A DNA stretch of 64,000 nt from Fictibacillus terranigra (GCF_030412265.1 NZ_JAUHLN010000002.1:620001-684000); one strand, 5' to 3'. Shown: positions 48,561 to 58,014, counted from the stretch's first letter. Program-made: numbers and translations. The notes: a model not told the origin generated them from the sequence alone.

Positions 48561-49040
48561 ATGGGACTTTACGATGAATTGGCTTCCTTCCTAGCAGAAG
48601 CCTCAGATGAAGAAATTCATCTACTTTCAGGGATAATGAAAAGCCTAAAAAATAAAAGGGAAAATACACGTTCCTCTTACATATCGAGCCTGATGGATAT
48701 GCATTTGAACATCATTGACGAACATAACCTGGAAATTACCATACCGATTACTCCATTATTAAGCAATACTTTAGGAATGGTGCATGGCGGGCTCACGGCA
48801 ACTCTGTTGGATACCGCTATGGGTACAGCAGCAAGCCTGACTCTTCCTGAAGGTTCAGCTGCTGTTACTTTGGAAATGAAAGTAAACTATACTTCACCAG
48901 GGACAGGAAAATTTCTTCGGTGCAAAGCGGAAGTACTCAGCCGCGGTAAAAAGGTTATTGTTATGGAAGCTAAAGTATACGGAGACCAAAATCAATTAGT
49001 TGCCGTCTCGACCGGAACATTTTTTATCATTAAAAAATAA
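48561..49040 (+). CDS. PaaI-family hotdog thioesterase
   Basis: Predicted acyl-CoA thioesterase of 159 residues. The hotdog core starts about residue 45, with the PaaI signature GMVHGGLTATLLDTAMGTAAS: the HGG turn and Asp on the central helix are the catalytic features. A helical extension of 40 residues precedes it. Substrate unknown. ATG 48561 follows GAGGAAAT. Inserted between ylbD and ylbC relative to B. subtilis, opposite in direction. Confidence 0.88.
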   Translation: MGLYDELASFLAEASDEEIHLLSGIMKSLKNKRENTRSSYISSLMDMHLNIIDEHNLEITIPITPLLSNTLGMVHGGLTATLLDTAMGTAASLTLPEGSAAVTLEMKVNYTSPGTGKFLRCKAEVLSRGKKVIVMEAKVYGDQNQLVAVSTGTFFIIKK

Positions 49041-49060
49041 GGGAGAATCCTCTCCCTTAT
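49031..49060 (-). terminator. Terminator of ylbC
   Basis: AAGGGAGA (49039-49046) pairs with TCTCCCTT (49051-49058); the minus strand then reads ATTTTTTAA. It also overlaps the 3' end of the converging thioesterase gene. Confidence 0.8.
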
Positions 49061-49066
49061 CCCTCA

Positions 49067-50092
49067 TCAAGGCGTAATAAAATTCTGAGTAAAATTGCTC
49101 CTATAAACTCCTACACCCAGCCGGCTATATTCCTTATTTAAGAGCGCTTCCCGGTGACCTTGGCTATTCAGCCATCCTTCGACGGCAGCCGGGCCATCTG
49201 TATACTTTGCCGCGATGTTCTCACCAGCTTGTGTATACTTCACTTTTCCCGCATCCAGGCGGTCAGCCAAATCACCGGAAGCTGGGGACGTATGAGAAAA
49301 ATAGTGGAGATCTTCCATTTCCTTGCTGTGAAGAAACGCTACGTTCGCTGCCCTGCTATCCCATTCCAAAGGTTCCAAACCATGTTGTAGGCGAATAACG
49401 TTCGTAATATCCAAAATCTGCTGTTCTTGGCCTTTTTCTATTTTTCTTTGCTTTTCCCTTGAAAATGATGGCTGCTTTTTCAAGCTTCCTCTATATACGA
49501 CAGAATAAGGCCTTTGTATCAGCAACGTTTCTTTATCCAGATACCTGATACTCGAAAGCTCCTGTGTAAATTTATCAAAATACAGCTGGGCGTATATACC
49601 ATGAAAAGGAATCAGCGGCCGGGTATTCATTTCTTCCTCCGAAAGTTCAAAACGGAAGAAATCATGACTCTTTTTAACGGTTACCTCACTTTTTACGGGA
49701 ACGCGCTTAAGAATGGAAGTTACAGGCTGGCCAATCTTAAACGGCTTATTCGGCACTCCATCCCCTGCTGCAAAAATGGTAACAACTTTACTGTCTTTCA
49801 CGCCAGCCTGCAAATACTGGTTTTCTGAACTGGAATAAACATACCAGTCATAACCATAGGACGATGGGTCGATCCGGTCAGGCGGCCCGAGCCGTTTGGT
49901 CAGATAGCTTTCGCCTTTGCCCACCAAATTAGCCACAGTCGACTTTTCAATTTTCAACGGGTGAATACTCTCCTGGGGAATCTTATGCCGCTCTTGTCTT
50001 CCAGGGTCGTTATACGTATTTTGATCACAGCTGTCCAAAAAGAAAAAAGTAATGAGAATTCCTAAAAAAGTTAGAATTGCAGTTTTCTTCAA
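49067..50092 (-). CDS. ylbC: CAP-domain secreted protein YlbC
   Basis: Secreted or membrane-anchored protein of 341 residues: signal or anchor helix at residues 5-22 (LTFLGILITFFFLDSC), a CAP-associated N-terminal domain (about 45-200, with LVGKGESYLTKRLGPPDRIDP) and a C-terminal CAP/SCP domain (about 225-341). The latter has LDITNVIRLQHGLEPLEWD, HFSHTSP and AGENIA. Function unknown. TTG 50092 is chosen (GGGAG 8 bases upstream); the frame is open to 50137. The Cys in LDSC could be a lipobox, but the context is poor. Confidence 0.88.
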   Translation of the reverse strand: MKKTAILTFLGILITFFFLDSCDQNTYNDPGRQERHKIPQESIHPLKIEKSTVANLVGKGESYLTKRLGPPDRIDPSSYGYDWYVYSSSENQYLQAGVKDSKVVTIFAAGDGVPNKPFKIGQPVTSILKRVPVKSEVTVKKSHDFFRFELSEEEMNTRPLIPFHGIYAQLYFDKFTQELSSIRYLDKETLLIQRPYSVVYRGSLKKQPSFSREKQRKIEKGQEQQILDITNVIRLQHGLEPLEWDSRAANVAFLHSKEMEDLHYFSHTSPASGDLADRLDAGKVKYTQAGENIAAKYTDGPAAVEGWLNSQGHREALLNKEYSRLGVGVYRSNFTQNFITP

Positions 50093-50161
50093 AAGTGGTT
50101 CTCCCTTCAAAACATACCTGTCATAACTGTATCTCACAAATGTGGAATTTGTCTATAAATT

Positions 50162-50190
50162 AAAAAAGCACCTTAATTAGGCGCTTTTTT
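50162..50190 (-). terminator. Terminator of ylbB
   Basis: AAAAAAGC with GCTTTTTT arms and an inner CC/GG pairing around TTAATTA; T-runs on both strands. Confidence 0.75.
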
Positions 50191-50210
50191 ACATAACCTT
50201 TTCTTCTGAT

Positions 50211-50639
50211 TTACTGAAGCTGATCTCTATGTTCCGATATTTCACTTAATGCGATACCTGCTTTTGAGTCTGTTTCTTTGTGGACTGCGATGTCACCAAG
50301 CGAAACAATTCCAACTAATGTGCTGTTCTCCACAATCGGCAAGCGGCGTATCTGATCCTTGGACATAAGTTTGGAAGCTTCTTCGATGGTCATGTCGGGG
50401 CTGCCTGTCACGAGTTCACTGCTCATAACATCTGTCACTCTCGTTGATCCTTGTTTTTTTTCAGCCACCGCCCTGATTACGATATCTCTGTCCGTGATCA
50501 CCCCGAGAAGTTTCTTTCCTTCACATACTGGAATGACTCCCACATCATCCTGTTTCATTTTCACTGCAATATCATAGATAGTCTCCTGAGGTGAACAAGC
50601 ATCCACGTTTGTTGTCATAATGTCTCTCATTGTTTTCAA
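50211..50639 (-). CDS. ylbB: CBS-domain protein YlbB
   Basis: Two tandem CBS domains (about residues 8-60 and 72-125: GVIPVCEGKKLLGVITDRDIVIRA and LPIVENSTLVGIVSLGDIA regions) form a likely adenosyl-ligand sensing module. Target and ligand are unknown. The TTG at 50639 is preferred, with GGAGG 8 bases upstream; an ATG three codons later is the alternative. Length is 143 residues. Single gene with its own terminator. Confidence 0.9.
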   Translation of the reverse strand: MKTMRDIMTTNVDACSPQETIYDIAVKMKQDDVGVIPVCEGKKLLGVITDRDIVIRAVAEKKQGSTRVTDVMSSELVTGSPDMTIEEASKLMSKDQIRRLPIVENSTLVGIVSLGDIAVHKETDSKAGIALSEISEHRDQLQ

Positions 50640-50806
50640 AAGTAATCCCTCCAAACAGATTTTTTATCAGGAATAGTGTTCACTTTAGCAGACATTCTAT
50701 ACAACCTTCATTAAAGGGGAAATATTATGACAACGATTGCATCTTGAACGCTTTCATACTATCATAGATAGGTAAAGGTTTACATGAACAGTGGGAGGTT
50801 AAGGAA

Positions 50807-51154
50807 ATGTTATTTGAAGAAAGCGGCCTGAAGGGGCAAGTTGTCCAATTTTCAATTCTTGAACATATCATGCATAACCACGGAATTATCCGGGCAGGAC
50901 AATGGGATTATGAAAGAATTACATACGATTATAAGTTCGAAGATATGACAAATGGTGATGTATACTACTTGCGTTTCCCATGCCGTGTGACAGAGGGCGA
51001 AGTTGAAACCCCTCACGCAAAGATCGAACTCTCTGATCCTTACCTTGGGAAACATTATTATCCTCATGGGGTAGAATATGATGAAGAGTTTCCTAAAAAT
51101 ATTACGGACCATTGCAAAAGACTGATCAATCAAGTGATTGAAGAAATTAAATAG
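50807..51154 (+). CDS. ylbA: YugN-like family protein YlbA
   Basis: The 115-residue protein of the YugN-like family shows WDYERITYDYKFED and DVYYLRFPCRVTEGEVE. Function is unknown; no membrane segments. ATG 50807 follows GGGAGG. It ends at a bidirectional terminator shared with the nucleotidyltransferase gene. The orthologue marks the boundary with the cta cluster in B. subtilis. Confidence 0.88.
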   Translation: MLFEESGLKGQVVQFSILEHIMHNHGIIRAGQWDYERITYDYKFEDMTNGDVYYLRFPCRVTEGEVETPHAKIELSDPYLGKHYYPHGVEYDEEFPKNITDHCKRLINQVIEEIK

Positions 51155-51166
51155 AGCCTGCATGAA

Positions 51167-51198
51167 CAAAAACCCTTTCCTCTTGGAAAGGGTTTCCT
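51167..51198. terminator. Bidirectional terminator after ylbA
   Basis: AAACCCTTTCC with GGAAAGGGTTT around TCTT. The plus side is followed by CCTTTT and the minus side by TTGTTC. Confidence 0.8.
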
Positions 51199-51199
51199 T

Positions 51200-51916
51200 T
51201 TATTCATGTTTTCCGAGTGAATATCCTTCAAAAAGCCGTCCGCCATATGGCTCGAGAACATGATCCGCAAAACGTACCACATTCTCTTTATCCCTGTTTT
51301 TATAGTAGGAATCGAACACCTGAACGAATTGCAGCGCAAACTCTTCGTCAAATTCCTTTAAAGCCCTTACCATCCATTTCCCTTCTCCAATCCAGCACCC
51401 ATTCACACGAAGCACGAATTCATGAATCATTTCGGCCAATTTTGAAACGATGAAAAGATCCTCGAATGGATTGTTGGATCCATCAAGATCATCGAGGAGA
51501 TTTGAGATTCCATAACGGGCAGCATCTACTTCTTTGGATTTCCAAGGTAATGGGCCTCTTTTTAACAGAGCTAAAGATTCGTTTTTAATCGCAGATGCCT
51601 GTCCATTGTCTTTCAATATAATACCTTCAGCACACATCTGAGGAAGTGAAGGCCTCGCCCTTTCTCTGTTTTCCTTAAAGAAGACCTTATAGGATTGAAA
51701 GCTGTGAACGAAAGCTTCGATTGGCCATCCGTACTCAACATATGATTTTCTATACGAATGGTCTGCCAAAGCATCAAAAATAACAATATCCAGATCTGAG
51801 CTTTCTGTACCCTCTCCTCTGACGATGCTCCCTGCTAGAAAAGCAACCTCACCCGAAGGAAAATAATGATCAACAAATTTTTTGGCGGCTTCAATGGCAT
51901 TTTGTTTTTTTGGCAT
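51200..51916 (-). CDS. Nucleotidyltransferase-domain protein
   Basis: The 238-residue protein has an N-terminal Pol-beta-type nucleotidyltransferase fold: FLAGSIVRGEGTESSDLDIVI (about 24-44; key part GSIVRG and SDLDIV with the metal Asp pair). The C-terminal half is helical. Antibiotic-modifying enzymes and other NTases share this arrangement, and the substrate cannot be told. ATG 51916 follows AGGAGAAGG, 13 bases after the upstream GNAT gene, so the two likely form an operon. Not present at this place in B. subtilis. Confidence 0.8.
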   Translation of the reverse strand: MPKKQNAIEAAKKFVDHYFPSGEVAFLAGSIVRGEGTESSDLDIVIFDALADHSYRKSYVEYGWPIEAFVHSFQSYKVFFKENRERARPSLPQMCAEGIILKDNGQASAIKNESLALLKRGPLPWKSKEVDAARYGISNLLDDLDGSNNPFEDLFIVSKLAEMIHEFVLRVNGCWIGEGKWMVRALKEFDEEFALQFVQVFDSYYKNRDKENVVRFADHVLEPYGGRLFEGYSLGKHE

Positions 51917-51929
51917 CCTATCCTTCTCC

Positions 51930-53117
51930 TTAAAAAAAGTCATAAATAAAAGGTGTATGCTCTGGGAGCAGTGACTCAAACAATGTAATATCTTCTTCTT
52001 TTCCGTAAATCCTTCCATGAAGCAATAGATCTTTCGGTTTTTTATAATTAAAGAGAATGGCAGACAACTCCCTTATTCCAAGGGTAATTCCCCGTTCAGG
52101 TGTCACTTGGCATGACTTTTCACCCGCTTTGGCAGGAAAGAAATTTATGTTTGGCCGGCTGCCTTCTGCTGTAATGGCATAGGTTCCTGCATTCCATTCC
52201 GCAAAGGCATCTTCCACGTGAAGGAATAAGGTCCCGCCTTCAATCTGATTGAACGGATAATCCTTTAAAGCCTCAAGGACGTTTACAATTCTCCCCATAA
52301 AATAACTATGCTGCTCCTGATGTATTTTTGGATCTTCTAAATAATAGCCCAGTTCATCATCGGGAGGAGCAATGATAGTGGCCTCCTCCATCATCGAATC
52401 ATGATTCCTGATAAAGTTCCAAAGCCCTTCCCAGCTTTCTCGGTCCAGTGCAACAAACTCGTCGATCTCCATCACTTTGTCTTTTATGGAATAAAGGATG
52501 TAACCTTTCCCTTCATTGTTTTTTCCTCGGTATAGCGCAATTTTCAAGTCACGAAGAACATTATTGTTCCACCAGGCTTCATTCCGCTTCAACGAGCCGT
52601 TATAGCGTTCTGAGAAACGTTCGTATATCGGGTATAGGATGTGCCCATCATTGGAAGTGAGCCGTTCCACGCTCCCACAAACCTCGTGGAAGGGCGGGAA
52701 TTGAGTTTTATGTATTTTGTATTTCTTGTAATCACACGTTAGTTCCCATCCAAAGCTCCTGTAAAATTTCACCGAAAACGGATGAAGCATAGATAGATAG
52801 GTTCCTGAGCTATTCATTGCCTCCAAAGAATGTCTGAGCAGTTCCCTGACCAGTCCCTTTCTTCGGTTTTCCGGCCAAGTCGCCACTCCCGCCAAGCCGC
52901 CCATTTTCACGGATTTTCCTCCGAAGTAAGCCTCGAAAGGCAGCAAGTGCAGTTTAGCCAATAGCTTTCCATTTTCGTCAAAAGTACCGTAAACTGTAGC
53001 AGGATCGAGATTGTTAAGTCTCTTTTCGATTTCTTCTTTTGATAATGTGTACCTGAATGCATATTGAGAAAGCTCAAGAGATTGCATCAGTTCTTTCTTT
53101 TCAAGATTTCTTATCAC
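51930..53117 (-). CDS. Eis-like GNAT acetyltransferase with sterol-carrier-like domain
   Basis: The 395-residue protein has an N-terminal GNAT domain (about 1-130; acetyl-CoA loop GVATWPENRRKGLVRELL), a second GNAT-like middle part, and a C-terminal SCP2-like domain (about 290-390, GTLFLHVEDAFAEWNAG). This three-part layout is that of Eis-type acetyltransferases, which modify amines and some antibiotics. Substrate unknown. Start is GTG 53117 after GGAGG. Paired with the nucleotidyltransferase gene downstream. Confidence 0.85.
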   Translation of the reverse strand: MIRNLEKKELMQSLELSQYAFRYTLSKEEIEKRLNNLDPATVYGTFDENGKLLAKLHLLPFEAYFGGKSVKMGGLAGVATWPENRRKGLVRELLRHSLEAMNSSGTYLSMLHPFSVKFYRSFGWELTCDYKKYKIHKTQFPPFHEVCGSVERLTSNDGHILYPIYERFSERYNGSLKRNEAWWNNNVLRDLKIALYRGKNNEGKGYILYSIKDKVMEIDEFVALDRESWEGLWNFIRNHDSMMEEATIIAPPDDELGYYLEDPKIHQEQHSYFMGRIVNVLEALKDYPFNQIEGGTLFLHVEDAFAEWNAGTYAITAEGSRPNINFFPAKAGEKSCQVTPERGITLGIRELSAILFNYKKPKDLLLHGRIYGKEEDITLFESLLPEHTPFIYDFF

Positions 53118-53183
53118 TGGTTTTCCTCCTTATTCTCTCTAGTTAAACATTCGACATGATCGGTTTCAACACTTTTTTTTCCA

Positions 53184-53213
53184 CAAAAAAAGTTAACCGG
53201 CTTGCGGTTAACT
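53184..53213 (-). terminator. Terminator of the cta operon
   Basis: AGTTAACCG (53191-53199) pairs with CGGTTAACT (53205-53213), followed by TTTTTTT on the minus strand. Confidence 0.93.
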
Positions 53214-53221
53214 TCATGGCT

Positions 53222-54073
53222 TTATGAATTATTTGCTGCACTCATCTTGATCAGTGCCAAGTCTTCCTTGTCCTTCGCCCGTTCTCTTTTCACCCATTTA
53301 TAAAAAATGTGTCCAAGAACAAAGCCGTAGACCACCTCTTGAAGAATTTTCATCACAATTCCACCCGTCATTTGGTCTTCCATCGGAGGCAGGAAAGAAT
53401 ACAGCTCTGGAACATGTGCGTAGGTGGCATAGAGCAAATCATTGGCAAACATGATCAGAGCACAGGCCGGTGTAAGTAATACACCGCTTGCAAATACATA
53501 TCCCACTTTCTGCAGGTCAGATAATGTATTCAACTCTTCAATTGGACATAAAACAGGCCACCACATGGTAAAAGCAGTAAGGAGCAAAATCGTATGGCTT
53601 ATTAAAGCGAGTAACCCGTTTGCCATAACTGCATCAAAGATTACAGGCATATGGTAAATGGAAAAAAGGGTTATAAATAACAAGATCGCGATGAGCGGCT
53701 TGGTTAAAAAACTAATGGTATTCATTAGCTTATTTTGCCGGCTGAACCACTTTCTGTAAAAACCATGCGGCATTCCAAGAATCATCAGCGGAGGAACCGC
53801 TAAATAGCTCACTGCCATTTCAACCATATGAACGCTGAATAAATAATGATGGCCGATCACATTCAAAGGACTGCCCTTAGCGACATATAAAAAAACAAGG
53901 CCTGCAGTAAAAAAGAATTTTTGAAGTTTTGTCGTTTGAAAATTGGAGGTTCTGCTGCCATAAAATTTATAATATAAAATTCCAACCATTAATATTAACA
54001 TAAAAATATCCGGCCGATAAAGGCTGTAAAAACTAAAATCACTGATTTTTTCATGTGCCATCGTATGACCCAT
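53222..54073 (-). CDS. ctaG: Cytochrome oxidase assembly factor CtaG (caa3 type)
   Basis: Integral membrane protein of the caa3-CtaG family needed for active cytochrome caa3, probably in copper delivery to CuB. The 283-residue protein has seven hydrophobic helices; HYLFSVHMVEM, the SIYHMPVIFDAVM segment and YATYAHVPE carry conserved His residues. ATG 54073 follows AAAGGAG. A strong hairpin separates it from ctaF, so its level may differ from the structural genes. Confidence 0.93.
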   Translation of the reverse strand: MGHTMAHEKISDFSFYSLYRPDIFMLILMVGILYYKFYGSRTSNFQTTKLQKFFFTAGLVFLYVAKGSPLNVIGHHYLFSVHMVEMAVSYLAVPPLMILGMPHGFYRKWFSRQNKLMNTISFLTKPLIAILLFITLFSIYHMPVIFDAVMANGLLALISHTILLLTAFTMWWPVLCPIEELNTLSDLQKVGYVFASGVLLTPACALIMFANDLLYATYAHVPELYSFLPPMEDQMTGGIVMKILQEVVYGFVLGHIFYKWVKRERAKDKEDLALIKMSAANNS

Positions 54074-54118
54074 TATATAAACTCCTTTCCATGGAAAGCA
54101 GGGATATTCAAAATTTAT

Positions 54119-54149
54119 GGAAAATGGCTGCACTAAGCAGCCATTTTCC
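54119..54149 (-). terminator. Hairpin between ctaF and ctaG
   Basis: Perfect 13-pair stem (54119-54131 with 54137-54149) and a five-base loop, followed by CATAAATTTTG rather than a clean T-run. It could be a leaky terminator or an mRNA-stabilising structure. Confidence 0.6.
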
Positions 54150-54152
54150 TAT

Positions 54153-54494
54153 TTAAGACGTCCAGATCATGCCTGCGATACCAACCACTGTGATGGCAGC
54201 AACAAGAATTCCAGCAGCCATTCCCCAAAGCGGGAAGTCATGGCCCTTATGACTTAAATGCATCCAGATATACAATTGAAAGAACACTTGAACAACTGCA
54301 AGTACCAGGATAAATAGTACTGCAAAAGAATCAGCTACTTTATCACTCCAAATGGCGTAAAATGCAATCAGAGTTAAAAGGATCATCATGATGAATGAAA
54401 CATTATGGTGTTTTCTCTCTTCTTTAAACGCCAATTTACGCTGCAGTGCCTCGCTGCGGTGAACATTGGTTTCAGGGTTGCTGTGATTAGCCAT
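54153..54494 (-). CDS. ctaF: Cytochrome c oxidase subunit IVB
   Basis: Small subunit of the caa3 oxidase, 113 residues with three membrane helices (about 33-52, 57-76 and 88-110) and the HLSHKGHDFPLWG loop. The start ATG 54494 lies 3 bases after the ctaE stop. Family and place fit CtaF. Confidence 0.95.
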   Translation of the reverse strand: MANHSNPETNVHRSEALQRKLAFKEERKHHNVSFIMMILLTLIAFYAIWSDKVADSFAVLFILVLAVVQVFFQLYIWMHLSHKGHDFPLWGMAAGILVAAITVVGIAGMIWTS

Positions 54495-54497
54495 TTC

Positions 54498-55118
54498 TTA
54501 ACCCACCTTCCCCATAAGATACACAACAGTGAAAATGAATACCCAAACGACATCTACAAAGTGCCAATAGAGGGCAAATAAATAATACTTAGGCGCGTTT
54601 ACAAGTGTAATTCCGCGGTTCCAGTTGCGCACGAGCAGTGTAATGATCCAAAGGCAGCCGAATGCTACGTGGCCTCCATGGAATCCTACCAATGTATAGA
54701 AGGCAGAACCAAAAGCACTGCTTGTAAAAGTATGCCCTTCATGAACATATTCCATAAATTCATACACTTCAAGGCCAAGGAACCCAAGCCCTAGTAACAA
54801 GGTTACAAGGAACCACCCCTGAAGATTTCGGACACGGTTTTGTTTCAATGCGAGTACAGCATACACGCTCGTTAAAGAACTCGTTAACAGGAGCATAGTT
54901 GCCAAAAATACAGTAGGAAGCTTAAACAGCTCCTCAGTCGTCGGTCCGTCCATGTTCATGTGGCGAAGACCTAAATAGGTACCGAACAATGTTGCAAATA
55001 AAACGGTTTCTCCTCCAAGAAAGAGCCAAAAGCCTAAAAATTTATTTTTGCCTTCAAGGGTGGCTTTTTCGGGATGTTCTGGAAAGTTAGCATCATTTAA
55101 TCGTTCATCCGCGTGCAT
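54498..55118 (-). CDS. ctaE: Cytochrome c oxidase subunit III
   Basis: Subunit III of the caa3 oxidase, 206 residues with five membrane helices, typical of the short Bacillus form. Conserved features are FGTYLGLR, the Glu/His-bearing YTLVGFHGGHVAFG and YWHFVDVVWVFIF. It overlaps the ctaD stop by one base, indicating translational coupling. Confidence 0.97.
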   Translation of the reverse strand: MHADERLNDANFPEHPEKATLEGKNKFLGFWLFLGGETVLFATLFGTYLGLRHMNMDGPTTEELFKLPTVFLATMLLLTSSLTSVYAVLALKQNRVRNLQGWFLVTLLLGLGFLGLEVYEFMEYVHEGHTFTSSAFGSAFYTLVGFHGGHVAFGCLWIITLLVRNWNRGITLVNAPKYYLFALYWHFVDVVWVFIFTVVYLMGKVG

Positions 55119-56962
55119 TATTCTTTAACCCCCTTTAAATCAGCTTCAACTTCTTCTTTGTGAATATGGAAGCCATGGTCGTCAATGATTGAACGTAAGA
55201 ACATGCAAATAAACGTGGCGACTATTCCCATGATTGTTACCGTCATATGATTATAAATTAATCCTAACGCTGCGATAAAAAGCCCGATTGACATAAAGAG
55301 CGGGAGGATGGATGGATTAGGCATGTGGATATCCCCCACTGGTTCTGCAGGCGTCATGCCTTTATTCCCAGCTGTTTTTTCAATCCAATAGGCATCAAGT
55401 CCCCGAACCAATGGTGTTTGTGCAAAGTTATATTCAGGTGTAGGATACGGAATGGCCCATTCCAATGTTCTTCCATTCCAAGGATCGGAAGAAGGTGCAT
55501 ATTTTTTTGAAGCTGAGATGATAATGTTGATAAATAATACAATCGTACCGATTGCCATCAAGAAGGCACCGATTGAACTGATAAAGTTCAATTGATCCAG
55601 CTGCTGCCCAGAAAGGTATGTAAATACACGGCGCGGCATACCCATGAGGCCCAAGAAATGCTGAGGGAAGAATGTAAGATGGAAGCCGATAAAAAACGTC
55701 CAGAAATGAATTTTCCCAAGAGTTTCATTCAAAACCCTGTTAAACATTCTAGGATACCAATAGTACAGGCCTGCAAATAGTCCAAGTATTACCCCACCCA
55801 CAATTACATAATGGAAATGGGCAACAACAAAATAGCTGTCATGGAATTGGTAGTCTGCTGAAGGTATGGCAAGCATAACTCCTGTTACCCCACCCATTAC
55901 GAATGTCGGGATAAATCCAACCGCCCAAAGCATGGCTGTTGAGAATACGATTCTTCCGCCCCACATCGTAAAAAGCCAGTTAAAGATCTTAACACCTGTA
56001 GGAACAGCGATAGCCATAGTTGCTACGGCAAAAATCGAGTTAGCTACAGGACCAAGGCCTACCGTAAACATATGGTGGACCCAAACCATGAATCCTAAGA
56101 AACCAATCAAAACGGTCGCGAACACCATGGCACTGTATCCGAAAAGACGTTTTCTTGAGAATGTAGCAACTACCTCACTGATCGCACCAAATGAAGGCAA
56201 GATCAGGATATAAACTTCCGGGTGTCCGAAGATCCAGAAGATATGCTCCCAAATCAAGATATTCCCGCCATTGTCCGGGTTAAAAAAGTTTGCATCAAAG
56301 ACCCTGTCAAAAGATAACATAAATAAACCAATCGTTAATGGAGGGAATGCGAATAGAATCAAACCTGATGTAACGAATGCGGTCCAGGTAAACAAAGGCA
56401 TACGCATGAATGTCATACCAGGTGCACGCATGTTGATGATCGTTACAAGGAAGTTAATCCCCCCTATAAGGGTTCCTATACCCGATATCTGAATTCCGAG
56501 TACATAAAAGTCCACTCCTGGTCCTCCGGACGTTGTTGACAGAGGCGCATAAGCCGTCCAACCAGCATCAGGAGCTCCCCCTAAGAGCCAGCTTAAATTC
56601 AGTAGTACTCCACCGAAGAAAAACAGCCAGAACCCCAACGCATTAACAAATGGAAAGGCAACGTCCCTTGCACCGATCTGCAATGGGACTACAGCATTCA
56701 TAAAAGCAAAAATCAACGGCATGGCTGCAAAGAAAATCATGGTAGTGCCGTGCATTGTCAGCAATTGGTTAAACGTCTCGGCAGCGACAAAGTCATTTTC
56801 CGGTTTTATCAACTGAATACGCATTAACATCGCTTCGATTCCTCCAATAATGAAGAAGAAACCGCCAGCTATAAGGTATAGAATACCGATTTTTTTATGG
56901 TCAACAGTAGTGAGCCAGTCCATCAGCCCGCTTCTCTTTGTGTGACTTGCGTGAGTAGACAC
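55118..56962 (-). CDS. ctaD: Cytochrome c oxidase subunit I
   Basis: Catalytic subunit containing low-spin haem a and the haem a3-CuB centre where O2 is reduced and protons pumped. 614 residues with about 12-14 membrane helices. The CuB and cross-link region is visible in FGHPEVYILILPSFG, the HH pair in VWVHHMFTVG and HFHYVIVGG near the haem ligands. Start is GTG 56962 after GGAGG. Second structural gene after ctaC. Confidence 0.99.
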   Translation of the reverse strand: MSTHASHTKRSGLMDWLTTVDHKKIGILYLIAGGFFFIIGGIEAMLMRIQLIKPENDFVAAETFNQLLTMHGTTMIFFAAMPLIFAFMNAVVPLQIGARDVAFPFVNALGFWLFFFGGVLLNLSWLLGGAPDAGWTAYAPLSTTSGGPGVDFYVLGIQISGIGTLIGGINFLVTIINMRAPGMTFMRMPLFTWTAFVTSGLILFAFPPLTIGLFMLSFDRVFDANFFNPDNGGNILIWEHIFWIFGHPEVYILILPSFGAISEVVATFSRKRLFGYSAMVFATVLIGFLGFMVWVHHMFTVGLGPVANSIFAVATMAIAVPTGVKIFNWLFTMWGGRIVFSTAMLWAVGFIPTFVMGGVTGVMLAIPSADYQFHDSYFVVAHFHYVIVGGVILGLFAGLYYWYPRMFNRVLNETLGKIHFWTFFIGFHLTFFPQHFLGLMGMPRRVFTYLSGQQLDQLNFISSIGAFLMAIGTIVLFINIIISASKKYAPSSDPWNGRTLEWAIPYPTPEYNFAQTPLVRGLDAYWIEKTAGNKGMTPAEPVGDIHMPNPSILPLFMSIGLFIAALGLIYNHMTVTIMGIVATFICMFLRSIIDDHGFHIHKEEVEADLKGVKE

Positions 56963-56997
56963 CTTTTTACCTCCTTTTTACAAACAGCTCCTAATGT

Positions 56998-58014
56998 CTA
57001 TTGAAGTTTTAGACTAAGAAGATAGTCAGCTACTGCGTCAACTTCTTCATCGTTAAGGGGCACGTTCGGCATGTTATTGCCTGGCTTTACTTTTTGAGGA
57101 TTTTTAATCCATTTTTCAACGTTCTCTTTGTTGTGCTCAAGTACACCGGCAACACGCTGTTTATCACCGAAACCAGTAAGGTTAGGACCGGTGTTTCCGC
57201 CGTCTTTGCCTACCGCGTGGCAAGATAAACAGTTCTTTTTAAATATTTTTTGTCCTTCAGCAGCATTTCCTGTAGCATTGCCGCTTGCCTTCTTGAATGA
57301 ATCTACCCAGGCTTCATATTTTTCTTTGGAAACGACTTTTACTTTGAAATCCATGAGGGCATGAGAAGCACCGCATAATTCAGCACATTTCCCTTTATAC
57401 ACCTGTTCTTTCTTTCCTGTTTCGATCCACATGTAGTTCTTGCTGCCATCACCTGGGTTGGTGTCCGTTTTACCGGCAAGGGATGGAATCCAGAAAGAGT
57501 GGATAACATCAGCTGATGACAGCTCGACGTGTACTTTTGTGTTCACTGGAAGCACGAGTTCCTGTGATGTAATAATCTCTTCTTTCGGATACTCAAATTC
57601 CCACCAGTACTGATGGCCGGTAACTTTTAAAGATAGCTCTCCCTTTTTAGGTTTATCTTTCGCAGACACATCGAAAGTCTGCATAACCGTTGGAACCGCC
57701 AGAATAATCAGTAAAAGGATTGGAATCGCAGTCCAAAGAATTTCGAGCAGATGGTTTCCCTCCACTTGTTCAGGAATCGTGTCATCGCCCTTGCGCTTTC
57801 GAAATTTCACTAAAACAAATACATAAATGATAAAAACGACCAACAATACAAAAATCATAATTGCCAGGCTCAGCACCATTAAAGAGTATTGTTTGGTGGC
57901 TACTTCACCTTGCGGCAGAAGCGCAGACAGAGTTGGATCACCACAACCCATCAGCAGAAGCGCCAGCATTGCAAACAAAGGGATTACCCGCCCTTTACGC
58001 AGCAAATTTCTCAT
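56998..58014 (-). CDS. ctaC: Cytochrome c oxidase subunit II with fused cytochrome c
   Basis: Subunit II of the caa3 oxidase. It has a lipoprotein signal (LALLLMGC, Cys about 24), two membrane helices, the CuA domain with CAELCGASHALMDF, and a C-terminal cytochrome c domain with haem motif CLSCH (about residue 258). The fused cytochrome marks the caa3 type, which accepts electrons from menaquinol via cytochrome c. Length is about 338. Starts ATG 58014 or GTG 58017 both fit the GGGG site. Confidence 0.97.
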   Translation of the reverse strand: MRNLLRKGRVIPLFAMLALLLMGCGDPTLSALLPQGEVATKQYSLMVLSLAIMIFVLLVVFIIYVFVLVKFRKRKGDDTIPEQVEGNHLLEILWTAIPILLLIILAVPTVMQTFDVSAKDKPKKGELSLKVTGHQYWWEFEYPKEEIITSQELVLPVNTKVHVELSSADVIHSFWIPSLAGKTDTNPGDGSKNYMWIETGKKEQVYKGKCAELCGASHALMDFKVKVVSKEKYEAWVDSFKKASGNATGNAAEGQKIFKKNCLSCHAVGKDGGNTGPNLTGFGDKQRVAGVLEHNKENVEKWIKNPQKVKPGNNMPNVPLNDEEVDAVADYLLSLKLQ

